Part shown: positions 6,950 through 13,950 of the stretch, piece by piece
How the letters are laid out: each line of letters starts with the position of its first letter
Numbering within the stretch: position 1 is the first letter of the stretch
Source of the DNA: Nitrosomonadales bacterium
Lineage (GTDB): Bacteria; Pseudomonadota; Gammaproteobacteria; Burkholderiales; Nitrosomonadaceae
Reading direction: 5' to 3'
Assembly (NCBI GenBank): GCA_004525885.1
Contig: SPBV01000022.1
Span: 1 to 14,114 of the forward strand
Length of the DNA stretch: 14,114 nucleotides
Made by a program: the position numbers and the translations under genes
Notes under the pieces: generated by a model
Seen by the model: the letters and a program-made list of their open reading frames with translations, nothing else
Told to the model about the DNA's origin: nothing
Database searches by the model: none

Positions 6950-7753
6950 ATGGACAATCTCATTATCCACGACAAAGCATATTCCTCACGGCTTCTAGTT
7001 GGCACAGGTAAATATAAAGATTTTGCCCAAACACGTGAAGCAATTGATGCCAGCAGCGCACAAATTATCACTATTGCTGTCCGCCGTACCAATATTGGTC
7101 AAAGTACCGACGAACCGAACCTATTAGACTTACTACCACCCACACAATTTACCTTACTACCCAATACAGCTGGTTGCTTTACGGCTGATGATGCAATACG
7201 TACCCTACACCTTGCCCGTGAATTACTTGATGGCCATAGCCTGGTAAAACTGGAAGTACTAGGTGATCCAAATACACTTTATCCTAATATTGTGGAGACC
7301 ATTAAAGCTGCGAAAGTTTTAGTGAAGAACGGATTTCATATAATGGTATACACCTCGGATGATCCTATAGTCGCAAAGCAACTAGAAGATATTGGCTGCG
7401 TTGCAATAATGCCGTTAGCATCACTGATTGGCTCCGGCATGGGCATCCTGAATCCATGGAATTTACAAATCATTATTAGCAATGCGACGGTTCCAGTTAT
7501 TGTTGATGCTGGCGTGGGTACGGCTTCTGATGCAACCATTGCTATGGAGCTTGGTTGCGATGGAGTATTGATGAATACTGCAATTGCTGCTTCAAAAAAC
7601 CCTATATTAATGGCCTCTGCAATGAGAAAAGCGGTAGAGGCAGGGCGTGATGCCTTTTTAGCTGGAAGAATGGAAAAGCGGACATCATATAACGCAGATC
7701 CCAGTTCACCAATAAACAACACTATTGCCAGCAGTAAGAATAAAGTGACATGA
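6950..7753 (+). CDS. thiG: Thiazole synthase ThiG
   Basis: Forms the thiazole phosphate of thiamin from 1-deoxyxylulose 5-phosphate, dehydroglycine or glycine imine, and sulfur carried by ThiS. The 267-residue TIM-barrel protein has LLVGTGKYKD (15-24), LLPNTAGCFTADDAIRT (69-85), the Schiff-base Lys100 in VKLEVLGDP, MPLASLIGSGMGI (154-166), VPVIVDAGVGTASDA (181-195) and CDGVLMNTAIA (203-213). An AGGA four bases before the ATG supports the start. Leu159 stands where the family usually has Pro (PIGSG). The C-terminal 20 residues are a polar, poorly conserved tail. trmB begins 22 bases later, so the three genes probably form one transcript. Confidence 0.96.
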   Translation: MDNLIIHDKAYSSRLLVGTGKYKDFAQTREAIDASSAQIITIAVRRTNIGQSTDEPNLLDLLPPTQFTLLPNTAGCFTADDAIRTLHLARELLDGHSLVKLEVLGDPNTLYPNIVETIKAAKVLVKNGFHIMVYTSDDPIVAKQLEDIGCVAIMPLASLIGSGMGILNPWNLQIIISNATVPVIVDAGVGTASDATIAMELGCDGVLMNTAIAASKNPILMASAMRKAVEAGRDAFLAGRMEKRTSYNADPSSPINNTIASSKNKVT

Positions 7754-7775
7754 TTTCTTTTCTACTTTTACCTAA

Positions 7776-8465
7776 ATGTCACAACACCATAATATTATTC
7801 GCAGCTTTGTGCTTCGCCAAGGGCGTCTTTCAAATTCCCAGCGCCACGCCTATGAAACTTTGATTTCAAATTACGGTATACCATTTACGAGCAACCTGCT
7901 TAACTTTGAAATGATTTTTGGTAGAAATGCACCAAGATATCTAGAAATTGGTTCTGGTATGGGAGAAGCAACAACTGCTATCGCTAAGGCACACCCGCAA
8001 AATGACTACCTCGCCATTGAGGTACACACACCAGGAGTGGGTAGTCTACTGAAACAAATTGAAGAATCTAAATTAACTAATCTGCGTATTATCCAGCATG
8101 ATGCGGTAGCAGTGCTGGGCCAAATGATGCCGCATGGATACCTTGATGGAGTTCACATTTTCTTTCCTGATCCTTGGCCTAAATCACGCCATCATAAGCG
8201 CAGATTAATTCAGCCAAAATTTATATCACTCCTGTGTAAGCACCTCATAATTGGTGGCTATATCCATGTTGCCACTGATTGGGAAAACTACGCTGAACAA
8301 ATTCTGGAAGTGATGCATAATGAGTCAAGTCTCACCAATACCACGAGGGACTTCGCCCCACACCCAGAATACCGACCGCTGACTAAATTTGAACAGCGCG
8401 GCTTGCGTTTAGGCCATGGTGTTTGGGATTTAGTATTCAAGAAAAAATGTCTAATTCCAGGTTAA
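7776..8465 (+). CDS. trmB: tRNA (guanine-N7-)-methyltransferase TrmB
   Basis: Methylates G46 in the variable loop of many tRNAs, using S-adenosylmethionine. The 229-residue protein has the SAM-binding motif LEIGSGMGEAT (56-66), acidic IEVH (81-84), the signature FFPDPWPKSRHHKRRL (129-144), ATDW (166-169) and the C-terminal TKFEQRGLRLGH (203-214) followed by VWDLVF. All positions expected of TrmB are present and the length is close to the 239 residues in E. coli. It starts 22 bases after thiG with no distinct Shine-Dalgarno sequence. A weak terminator-like hairpin follows at 8496-8516, before the convergent hemW gene. Confidence 0.96.
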   Translation: MSQHHNIIRSFVLRQGRLSNSQRHAYETLISNYGIPFTSNLLNFEMIFGRNAPRYLEIGSGMGEATTAIAKAHPQNDYLAIEVHTPGVGSLLKQIEESKLTNLRIIQHDAVAVLGQMMPHGYLDGVHIFFPDPWPKSRHHKRRLIQPKFISLLCKHLIIGGYIHVATDWENYAEQILEVMHNESSLTNTTRDFAPHPEYRPLTKFEQRGLRLGHGVWDLVFKKKCLIPG

Positions 8466-8549
8466 TTTTATCAATAAATTTTTGTTAATATCTTCATGCT
8501 TCCCCTGAGCATTTTTCCACGCTAATGCTTGATCAAGGTATGCCTCCAT
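8451..8549 (-). other. Possible 32-residue ORF after hemW (uncertain)
   Basis: An ATG at 8547-8549 (minus strand) opens a frame of 32 codons that reads MEAYLDQALAWKNAQGKHE, then a short hydrophobic and basic tail ending KLTWN, with its stop inside the 3' end of trmB on the other strand. The codons look like real coding sequence (many with first base G, mixed polar and helical residues). There is no Shine-Dalgarno sequence, and a TAG lies in frame three codons upstream of the ATG. It could be a small protein gene, the remnant of one, or chance. I do not recognise the family. Confidence 0.25.
8496..8516 (+). terminator. Weak intrinsic terminator after trmB
   Basis: ATGCT (8496-8500), a seven-base loop, and AGCAT (8508-8512) form a five-base stem whose 3' arm runs directly into a T run (8512-8516). 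It lies 30 bases after the trmB stop. The stem is short, so efficiency is doubtful. Confidence 0.4.
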
Positions 8550-8590
8550 TGCAATCTAAGTTTGATTCCAAATCAACATAAAAACTTCGT

Positions 8591-9817
8591 CTATATGTTA
8601 CTTTTATCTGGCAAGAAGATCTGCAATAAATCATTGAGAAAACGCCTTCCAGTTAAAGTTGGCATCATATGGTGTTGATCACGCACTATTAGTCCACGCT
8701 GCTCAGCTTCATTAAGTTTCTGCTGGATACATGTAATAGATAGCCCAGTGCGCTCCTGAAACATTCCTATCTCAATCCCTCCAGTAAGCCGCAAGACATT
8801 CATCATAAACTCAAACTGCCTTTCATCGCGACTTACTTCGTGCTGTTCTTGTAATAGCATATCTGAAGCATTTGTATCCAGTGCTGTTTTGGAAAGATAC
8901 TCCTTGGGGTTCTTATAACGCATCTGCCGCACAATCTTGTCTGCAAAACTAATTTTACTGTGCGCACCAGCCCCAATACCGAGATAATCACCGAATAACC
9001 AATAATTCAAATTGTGCTGCGATTTATACCCGAGATGAGCAAATGCTGAGGTCTCATAATTTATATAGCTACTGCTCTCAAGTTTTTCTTCAATCATCAG
9101 CTGCATCTCTGCTGATAGATCGTCATCGGGCAGCGATGGTGGATAACGATGAAAGAGTGTATTTGGTTCTAACGTAAGGTGATAAGCAGAAATATGTTGG
9201 ACTCCGAAAGCACATGCGGTCTCAATATCTTTGCTGGCTTCTTCAAGTGTCTGATTAGGAAGCGCATACATCAAATCAAGGTTAATATTATTGAAATTCT
9301 TCTGCGCGATTTCTATTGCGCGATGCGCCTCATTATCATTGTGAATGCGTCCAAGACTTTGTAGGTGTATTGGGTTGAAACTTTGTATGCCAATAGACAG
9401 ACGATTGATCCCCGCAGCATAAAAATCAGCAAATTTTTGTGCTTCGAATGTACCAGGATTAGCTTCTAACGAGACCTCTACTTGAGATTCCATAGGTAGT
9501 AGTGTCCTAATAGCAGTTAGGATCGCATCAATGGATCGAGCACTGAATAAGCTTGGCGTCCCGCCGCCGAAGAAAATACTGATAATTTTACGACCCCAAA
9601 TTTGGGGTAATGCAATTTCTAGGTCTCGGGTAAGCCCGGCTACATAATCATCTTCCAGGGCAATGACATCCTCATTAATTTCGTGTGAATTGAAGTCGCA
9701 ATAAGGACATTTCTTCACACACCATGGAATGTGAATATACAAACTCAATGGTGGGAGACTTTTCAGTCCAATAGATTGAGGATAAAGTATATCGGAAGAA
9801 ACAATTATTGCAGCCAT
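8591..9817 (-). CDS. hemW: Heme chaperone HemW (radical SAM, HemN-like)
   Basis: A radical SAM protein that binds heme and helps insert it into respiratory enzymes; older annotations call it an oxygen-independent coproporphyrinogen III oxidase. The 408-residue protein has the cluster motif Cys33-x3-Cys37-x2-Cys40 in HIPWCVKKCPYCDF, then FFGGGTPS (82-89), LEANPGT (117-123), LSIGIQSF (140-147) and GIGAGAHS (280-287). Two features separate it from true HemN: there is no fourth cysteine after CPYC, and the HNxxYW motif of HemW is present as HNLNYW (269-274, give or take one). The C-terminal HemN domain is complete. Its start at 9817 leaves a short extension of about 23 residues before the barrel. 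It is the last gene of rph-rdgB-hemW, 59 bases after rdgB. Confidence 0.94.
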   Translation of the reverse strand: MAAIIVSSDILYPQSIGLKSLPPLSLYIHIPWCVKKCPYCDFNSHEINEDVIALEDDYVAGLTRDLEIALPQIWGRKIISIFFGGGTPSLFSARSIDAILTAIRTLLPMESQVEVSLEANPGTFEAQKFADFYAAGINRLSIGIQSFNPIHLQSLGRIHNDNEAHRAIEIAQKNFNNINLDLMYALPNQTLEEASKDIETACAFGVQHISAYHLTLEPNTLFHRYPPSLPDDDLSAEMQLMIEEKLESSSYINYETSAFAHLGYKSQHNLNYWLFGDYLGIGAGAHSKISFADKIVRQMRYKNPKEYLSKTALDTNASDMLLQEQHEVSRDERQFEFMMNVLRLTGGIEIGMFQERTGLSITCIQQKLNEAEQRGLIVRDQHHMMPTLTGRRFLNDLLQIFLPDKSNI

Positions 9818-9876
9818 AATAAATTTATATCCAGCTGATAACGAATACTGCTTAGCTTCTACAGCAAGCTGCTATG

Positions 9877-10494
9877 TTATTCTGAATACTCTCTAATATC
9901 ACCCAATGTACCTTCACGCATACACTTGACCAAACGTACTAAAGCTTTTCCGCGATGACTAATAAGATTTTTATGTTCCATCGAGAGTTCCGCTGCGGTC
10001 TTATCCAAATCTGGAAGATAAAAATAGGGATCGTAACCAAACCCACCTGTACCTCGTGGCTCTAGAATAACCCTACCGTACCAATTTCCATCGGTTATGA
10101 GAGGTTGCGGATCACCTACATAACGCACCAACACAATAATGCAGTAATAGTGGGCACTATGATCATGTTGGGTTCTTAGTTGCTCGATCAACTTCTGATT
10201 GTTACGCTCATCTGACTTAGGCTCTCCCGCATAACGAGCAGAATAGACACCTGGCTCACCATTCAGGGCATCCACACAAATTCCGGAATCATCTGCCAAC
10301 GCAGGTAATCCAGTGCATTTGCTGGCATGACGAGCCTTCACAAGGGCATTTTCTATGAAAGTTTGGTATGGCTCTTCTGCTTCAACCACACCGAATGCAG
10401 ACTGAGGCAATACCTGAATTCCTAGGGGCTTAAGCAAATGGCTGAATTCATGCAGTTTTCCAGGGTTGTTGCTAGCGATAACAATTTTCTTCAT
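9877..10494 (-). CDS. rdgB: Inosine/xanthosine triphosphate pyrophosphatase (RdgB/HAM1)
   Basis: Hydrolyses dITP, ITP and XTP to monophosphates, keeping deaminated purines out of DNA and RNA. The 205-residue protein has IASNNPGKLHEF (6-17), ENALVKARHAS (48-58), the metal-binding LADDSGICVDALNGEPGVYSARYAG (about 66-90), GTGGFGYDPYF, and a late SHRGKAL, which bind the purine and phosphate in this family. The length is close to the 197 residues in E. coli. It starts 14 bases after rph, with GCAGAG just before the ATG as a plausible ribosome binding site. rph-rdgB-hemW is a conserved proteobacterial order. Confidence 0.96.
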   Translation of the reverse strand: MKKIVIASNNPGKLHEFSHLLKPLGIQVLPQSAFGVVEAEEPYQTFIENALVKARHASKCTGLPALADDSGICVDALNGEPGVYSARYAGEPKSDERNNQKLIEQLRTQHDHSAHYYCIIVLVRYVGDPQPLITDGNWYGRVILEPRGTGGFGYDPYFYLPDLDKTAAELSMEHKNLISHRGKALVRLVKCMREGTLGDIREYSE

Positions 10495-10508
10495 CTCTGC
10501 AAACTAAT

Positions 10509-11228
10509 TTAGACTATTGCCAAAACATTTTTCTGAATTTTGATTAGTTCTTCTATACCATACTGCGCCATATCCAACATATGATTTAACTCCAGTCGAC
10601 TAAATGAAACACCCTCTGCGGTTCCCTGCACTTCTACCAAACCAGAATTTCCGGTCATAACTACGTTCATATCGGTATCACAAGCAGAATCTTCCAAATA
10701 ATCTAAATCGAGCACTGGAATACCCTTATAAATACCAGTTGATACGGCAGCAACATAATCTAGTATTGGCGTACTTTCTATCAACTGTTTGCTCAATAGT
10801 CTTTCCACTGCATCATATAGTGCAACAAACGATCCAGTAATGCTGGCAGTACGAGTGCCGCCGTCTGCCTGAATCACATCGCAATCAATCTGGATAGTCC
10901 GCTCTCCAAGCTTCTTCAGGTCTACTACTGAGCGTAATGCGCGTCCGATAAGGCGCTGAATCTCCATAGTGCGCCCTGATTGCTTACCTTTGGTAGCTTC
11001 ACGCTGCATACGCTCATCAGTTGAACATGGCAGCATACCGTATTCTGCGGTTAGCCAACCCTGCCCCTTATTCTTAAGAAAGAATGGTACTTTTTCGTCT
11101 ATACTGGCAGTACAAAGTACTTTGGTATCGCCAAACTCAATCAATACTGCGCCTTCCGCATGCTTAGTGTAATGACGAGTTATTTTAACAGGACGGAGCT
11201 GATCTGGAGTGCGATTACTAGGACGCAT
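10509..11228 (-). CDS. rph: Ribonuclease PH
   Basis: A phosphate-dependent 3'-5' exonuclease that trims tRNA precursors and assists in ribosome quality control. The 239-residue protein opens MRPSNRTPDQLRPVKI, as full-length RNase PH does, and carries SGRTMEIQRLIGRALRSVVD (about 84-103), whose arginine binds phosphate, then IDCDVIQADGGTRTASITG (about 114-132) and the C-terminal DLDYLEDSACDTDMNVVMT. The length matches the 238-residue form, so it is not truncated. An AAGGG lies 11 bases before the ATG, a slightly long spacing. It leads the rph-rdgB-hemW operon and diverges from yicC, the usual partner across this promoter region. Confidence 0.97.
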   Translation of the reverse strand: MRPSNRTPDQLRPVKITRHYTKHAEGAVLIEFGDTKVLCTASIDEKVPFFLKNKGQGWLTAEYGMLPCSTDERMQREATKGKQSGRTMEIQRLIGRALRSVVDLKKLGERTIQIDCDVIQADGGTRTASITGSFVALYDAVERLLSKQLIESTPILDYVAAVSTGIYKGIPVLDLDYLEDSACDTDMNVVMTGNSGLVEVQGTAEGVSFSRLELNHMLDMAQYGIEELIKIQKNVLAIV

Positions 11229-11297
11229 AGTTATATAAACCCTTATGATGGTGTGCAGTTAATCATATCTTTTCTTTTACCACATAGAACAATATCT

Positions 11298-11326
11298 ATG
11301 AGAAGATCATCAAAAATATCTGTCAA
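11298..11326 (-). promoter_or_regulatory. Candidate promoter for rph-rdgB-hemW
   Basis: On the minus strand a perfect TTGACA (11321-11326) is followed after 17 bases by TCTCAT (11298-11303), four of six matches to TATAAT. Transcription would start near 11291, about 60 bases before rph. The -35 and spacing are good; the -10 is weak. Confidence 0.35.
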
Positions 11327-11349
11327 TTAGAGAGTATGCCTATTGTGGA

Positions 11350-11365
11350 TATAATTTGCGATAAT
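11350..11365 (+). promoter_or_regulatory. Candidate -10 elements for yicC
   Basis: TATAAT at 11350-11355 and, close behind it, TGCGATAAT (11357-11365), an extended -10-like sequence. Either would give a leader of roughly 55-65 bases before the yicC ATG at 11430. No clear -35 accompanies either one. Confidence 0.35.
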
Positions 11366-11429
11366 AGAACCTGCAAATTCATATCTTTTATTTTAACGTA
11401 TTCAGAACTCATCAGTGGGTAAGTTCGCC

Positions 11430-12296
11430 ATGATCTACAGCATGACCGGTTATGCAATAGCCACTAAAGAATCACCCCAGGGCGCCTTGAATTTGGAATT
11501 GCGCTCGGTTAACCACCGCTATCTCGATATTCAATTCCGCCTCCCTGACAAATTCCGTTCGCTAGAACCATCAATGCGCGAACTTCTGACTGCTCAATTA
11601 AACCGTGGGAAAGTGGACTGCTATATAAGCTTTAACCAGCAATCAGGTAGTGAAGATACGCAACAACTTAATACTAAATTACTGCAAAGATTGTTGGAAT
11701 TAAATCATGCTGTGAGAACCGCCTTACCAGATGCACATAATTTGGGAGTGGCAGACATTCTCCGCTGGCCCAACATACTGAAAACTGATGTATTACCTAC
11801 TGAGGATTTGTGTAATCTTTGTAAGGAGTTGCTACAAACTACTCTAGGCGAATTTACTGCTGCACGTGCCAGAGAAGGTGAAAAATTAAAAACACTTTTA
11901 CTTGAACGCTTGACAAAAATGCGTCAATTAACAATAAAGGCATCGCCTCGTATTCCTAAATTGGTAGCAGCCTTTCAAGAAAAAATTACAGCTCGGCTAA
12001 GTGATGCCATGATAAATTGTGACGATGATCGTATTCGCCAAGAACTAGTATTGTTTGCTAGCAAGATTGATGTTGACGAAGAACTATCTCGATTACAGAC
12101 TCATCTAAAAGAAGTTGAACGAATTCTGATCAACGGTGGGGTGGTTGGCAAACGTCTAGATTTTTTGATGCAAGAGCTCAACCGTGAAGCCAATACACTA
12201 GGTTCAAAATCAACGGACACTGAAATATCTAAAATTTCCATGGAACTCAAGGTTCTAATCGAGCAAATGCGTGAACAAGTGCAGAATATTGAGTAG
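11430..12296 (+). CDS. yicC: YicC family endoribonuclease
   Basis: A member of the YicC family, shown in E. coli to be an endoribonuclease that acts on small RNAs such as RyhB; the target here is unknown. I choose the ATG at 11430 (288 residues) over the GTG at 11415, because the protein then begins MIYSMTGYA, the family's usual opening, and matches the 287 residues of E. coli YicC. The N-terminal YicC domain includes LRSVNHRYLDIQFRLPD (about 24-40). The C-terminal DUF1732 domain has RIRQELVLFASKIDVDEELSRL, GKRLDFLMQELNREANTLGSK and TEISKISMELK. It diverges from rph across about 200 bases. A weak hairpin follows the stop. Confidence 0.94.
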   Translation: MIYSMTGYAIATKESPQGALNLELRSVNHRYLDIQFRLPDKFRSLEPSMRELLTAQLNRGKVDCYISFNQQSGSEDTQQLNTKLLQRLLELNHAVRTALPDAHNLGVADILRWPNILKTDVLPTEDLCNLCKELLQTTLGEFTAARAREGEKLKTLLLERLTKMRQLTIKASPRIPKLVAAFQEKITARLSDAMINCDDDRIRQELVLFASKIDVDEELSRLQTHLKEVERILINGGVVGKRLDFLMQELNREANTLGSKSTDTEISKISMELKVLIEQMREQVQNIE

Positions 12297-12336
12297 CATT
12301 TTAGGCCGAATCAGGCTATCTCACCAAACGATTTAA

Positions 12337-12360
12337 AACCGCTATTTATACGGTTCTTTT
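12337..12360 (+). terminator. Weak intrinsic terminator after yicC
   Basis: AACCG (12337-12341), a nine-base loop and CGGTT (12351-12355) form a five-base stem followed by CTTTTGTTTC. It lies 40 bases after the yicC stop. It is short, so only moderately convincing. Confidence 0.4.
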
Positions 12361-12430
12361 GTTTCATACTGTTACAATTTATCTCAAGATAGCACAGAAT
12401 TTTTGTGTTTAATGACCTTAAATTTTCACT

Positions 12431-13444
12431 TTATTTTATAGGTTTTGGATCAGGGAATTTCCAACTGCCTTCGAGAAGTGCCTCTTTGGGTTGATACAGG
12501 CGCACTATGTAGTTCCAACCATCTGATATTGGAATACAGTTCTTACGACCATCCTCACAACCACCGAAGTGAACGGTGGCCCCACCGCCTTCATTTGGCG
12601 TCGCAGTAAGGTTATTAAGCGAGTTAATACCCAGGTCGTTCTTTTGCATAAATCCCTTACTGTTATAAACCGTGATAGAGGCAAAACCATTAACAGGTAT
12701 ATCTTTAACGGTCAAAATATAGTTAGTTTTCCCATCATTTTTTTCAGGATACACGTTGACATACATTGCATCCTTTTTAGGGTTACCACCCCAGCCCATT
12801 GCTGTTCCAATTAAATGATGAATAGGGTTAAGTTTTGCTTTCTCGCCCAGCATTCCTGATGTATCACTTAAAGTTGCCGCAAGTACGTTAAGAGCATCTC
12901 GAACCTGAGAAAGAGACTCCTCGTCCCAGTCCGGCACGTCAAGTGAACCGGTGTTCGCCTGCTGCACCATTATCTGGTCCTGAACCGCATTTGCCAGTTT
13001 GATATCATTGGCATCATTAGCATTAACGAGCGTACGAAATACCACGGCCACATAACGCGTACCGATGTCCTCTTGAGTTAGCGTATAGGAGCCGGCTTTA
13101 TATATAGCGGGAGGGATAGAATGATCTTCGCTAACCAGCATCATCGACTGCCATCTGTCAGTTTTTGGCTTGGTAATGATAACCGGGGCCGTCAAATCAA
13201 AAATCCCTACAGAATAAAGGGTATCTTGATTCATACGAATAACACCTTGTTTATCTATCGGTGTCGGTTGGCGTAGGTGAAACATCTTGCCGAATCCTCC
13301 AGCACTCTCATAGCGCTTGAATGTCATGTCAGTTTCAGCGCGCACAAAATTATCTACGGTAACTGCTTCGCTGGCCAACACACCTGTTTCTGAGGTTAAA
13401 ATCAGGGCTGCAAAAATAACAAATCCCCAATATTTTATTTTCAT
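12431..13444 (-). CDS. Exported DUF1254/DUF1214-domain protein
   Basis: A 337-residue protein of the DUF1254/DUF1214 type; no biochemical role is established that I can name. I choose the ATG at 13444, not the upstream ATG at 13480, because AGGAG sits seven bases before it and it exposes a classical signal peptide: MKIK, a hydrophobic stretch (about 5-17), then VLA-SE (22-26) as a likely cleavage site, so it should be periplasmic. The DUF1254 part has VIRMNQDTLYSVGIFDL (68-84), typical of the family. The DUF1214 part has VNGFASITVYNSKGF (251-265) and DGWNYIVRLYQP (308-319). Cys296 and Cys303 could form a disulfide. Two sampled blocks of the gene are about 58% GC, against about 40% sampled in rapZ. 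That, with the strong ribosome binding site and the lack of an operon partner, suggests acquisition by transfer. Confidence 0.8.
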   Translation of the reverse strand: MKIKYWGFVIFAALILTSETGVLASEAVTVDNFVRAETDMTFKRYESAGGFGKMFHLRQPTPIDKQGVIRMNQDTLYSVGIFDLTAPVIITKPKTDRWQSMMLVSEDHSIPPAIYKAGSYTLTQEDIGTRYVAVVFRTLVNANDANDIKLANAVQDQIMVQQANTGSLDVPDWDEESLSQVRDALNVLAATLSDTSGMLGEKAKLNPIHHLIGTAMGWGGNPKKDAMYVNVYPEKNDGKTNYILTVKDIPVNGFASITVYNSKGFMQKNDLGINSLNNLTATPNEGGGATVHFGGCEDGRKNCIPISDGWNYIVRLYQPKEALLEGSWKFPDPKPIK

Positions 13445-13451
13445 CTTTGTT

Positions 13452-13456
13452 CTCCT
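13452..13456 (-). promoter_or_regulatory. Ribosome binding site of the DUF1254/DUF1214 gene
   Basis: AGGAG on the minus strand, seven bases before the ATG at 13444. It is the strongest Shine-Dalgarno sequence in the window, and it decides the start against the ATG 36 bases further upstream. Confidence 0.75.
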
Positions 13457-13485
13457 AATATTTAATTTCGTTAATGTCAAATACC

Positions 13486-13548
13486 AGCTATTAAATGCTT
13501 GGTAAGTTAGTGCGTTGCTCCATATTTAAGATGGAATATTTAATAGCT
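13486..13548. repeat. 63-base nested inverted repeat
   Basis: AGCTATTAAAT (13486-13496) and ATTTAATAGCT (13538-13548) are perfect 11-base inverted copies. Between them, TCCAT (13519-13523) and ATGGA (13531-13535) form a second, inner hairpin with a seven-base loop. It lies 42 bases upstream of the DUF1254/DUF1214 start, so it could be an operator, an mRNA leader structure or a very small miniature element. Confidence 0.6.
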
Positions 13549-13849
13549 ATACTGACTGGCGAGGACTTAGATATTATTTGCCTTCCTAATTGACCGTTAA
13601 TTGCAAAATATTGAACAGCTTCCCAAACCAAACCGGTCACCTCACCAATTGATCATCGATTAAAAAGTGTGACCCTGAAAATTTATAGCACGCACCTAGA
13701 TGCATTCTATCTAAAAAGGCTAATCCAAGATATCCTCAACTTATGCTGCTTATGACATGTATTAAATAGCCGAAATATAGAATATTGAATGATACAGTAA
13801 TGCTCAACTTTGTTAAATAATGCAGGCTCTAATATGTGCCATTACTACC
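13549..13849. other. Gene-free, AT-rich intergenic stretch
   Basis: About 300 bases without a credible gene on either strand. The one structured part is a dyad, GGTCAC at 13635-13640 and GTGACC at 13669-13674, enclosing 28 bases. A further GGTCA (minus strand) occurs at 13590-13595. I see no tRNA, riboswitch or intact insertion sequence. It may be the worn end of a former mobile element, but that cannot be shown from the sequence alone. Confidence 0.4.
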
Positions 13850-13888
13850 TTGACAAATTGGTGATATTCAGCAATGCTGTTCTATGAT
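13850..13888 (+). promoter_or_regulatory. Candidate promoter with internal palindrome
   Basis: Upstream of the last gene lies CAGCA-A-TGCTG (13869-13879), a perfect palindrome around one base. It sits in the middle of a 19-base spacer between TTGGTG (13858-13863) and TATGAT (13883-13888). A long spacer with a central dyad is the layout of MerR-family metal-responsive promoters. Alternatively, the exact TTGACA at 13850-13855 with AATGCT (13873-13878, spacer 17) could serve as an ordinary promoter. Both readings are tentative. Confidence 0.3.
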
Positions 13889-13950
13889 GATGATATCAAT
13901 TAAAAAACAGGTATATTAGGAAAAAATATCCTGCTAAATACTGAATTCAT

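Noticed and set aside
8528..8537. Ten-base palindrome CTTGATCAAG as an operator
   Set aside because: It lies between convergent genes, far from any start, and overlaps the possible short ORF; no regulatory context.
12569..12814. Open frames antisense to the DUF1254 gene and similar frames opposite rpoN, hprK, ubiX, thiG and rph
   Set aside because: They lie wholly within conserved genes in other frames, lack recognisable domains and have no ribosome binding site.
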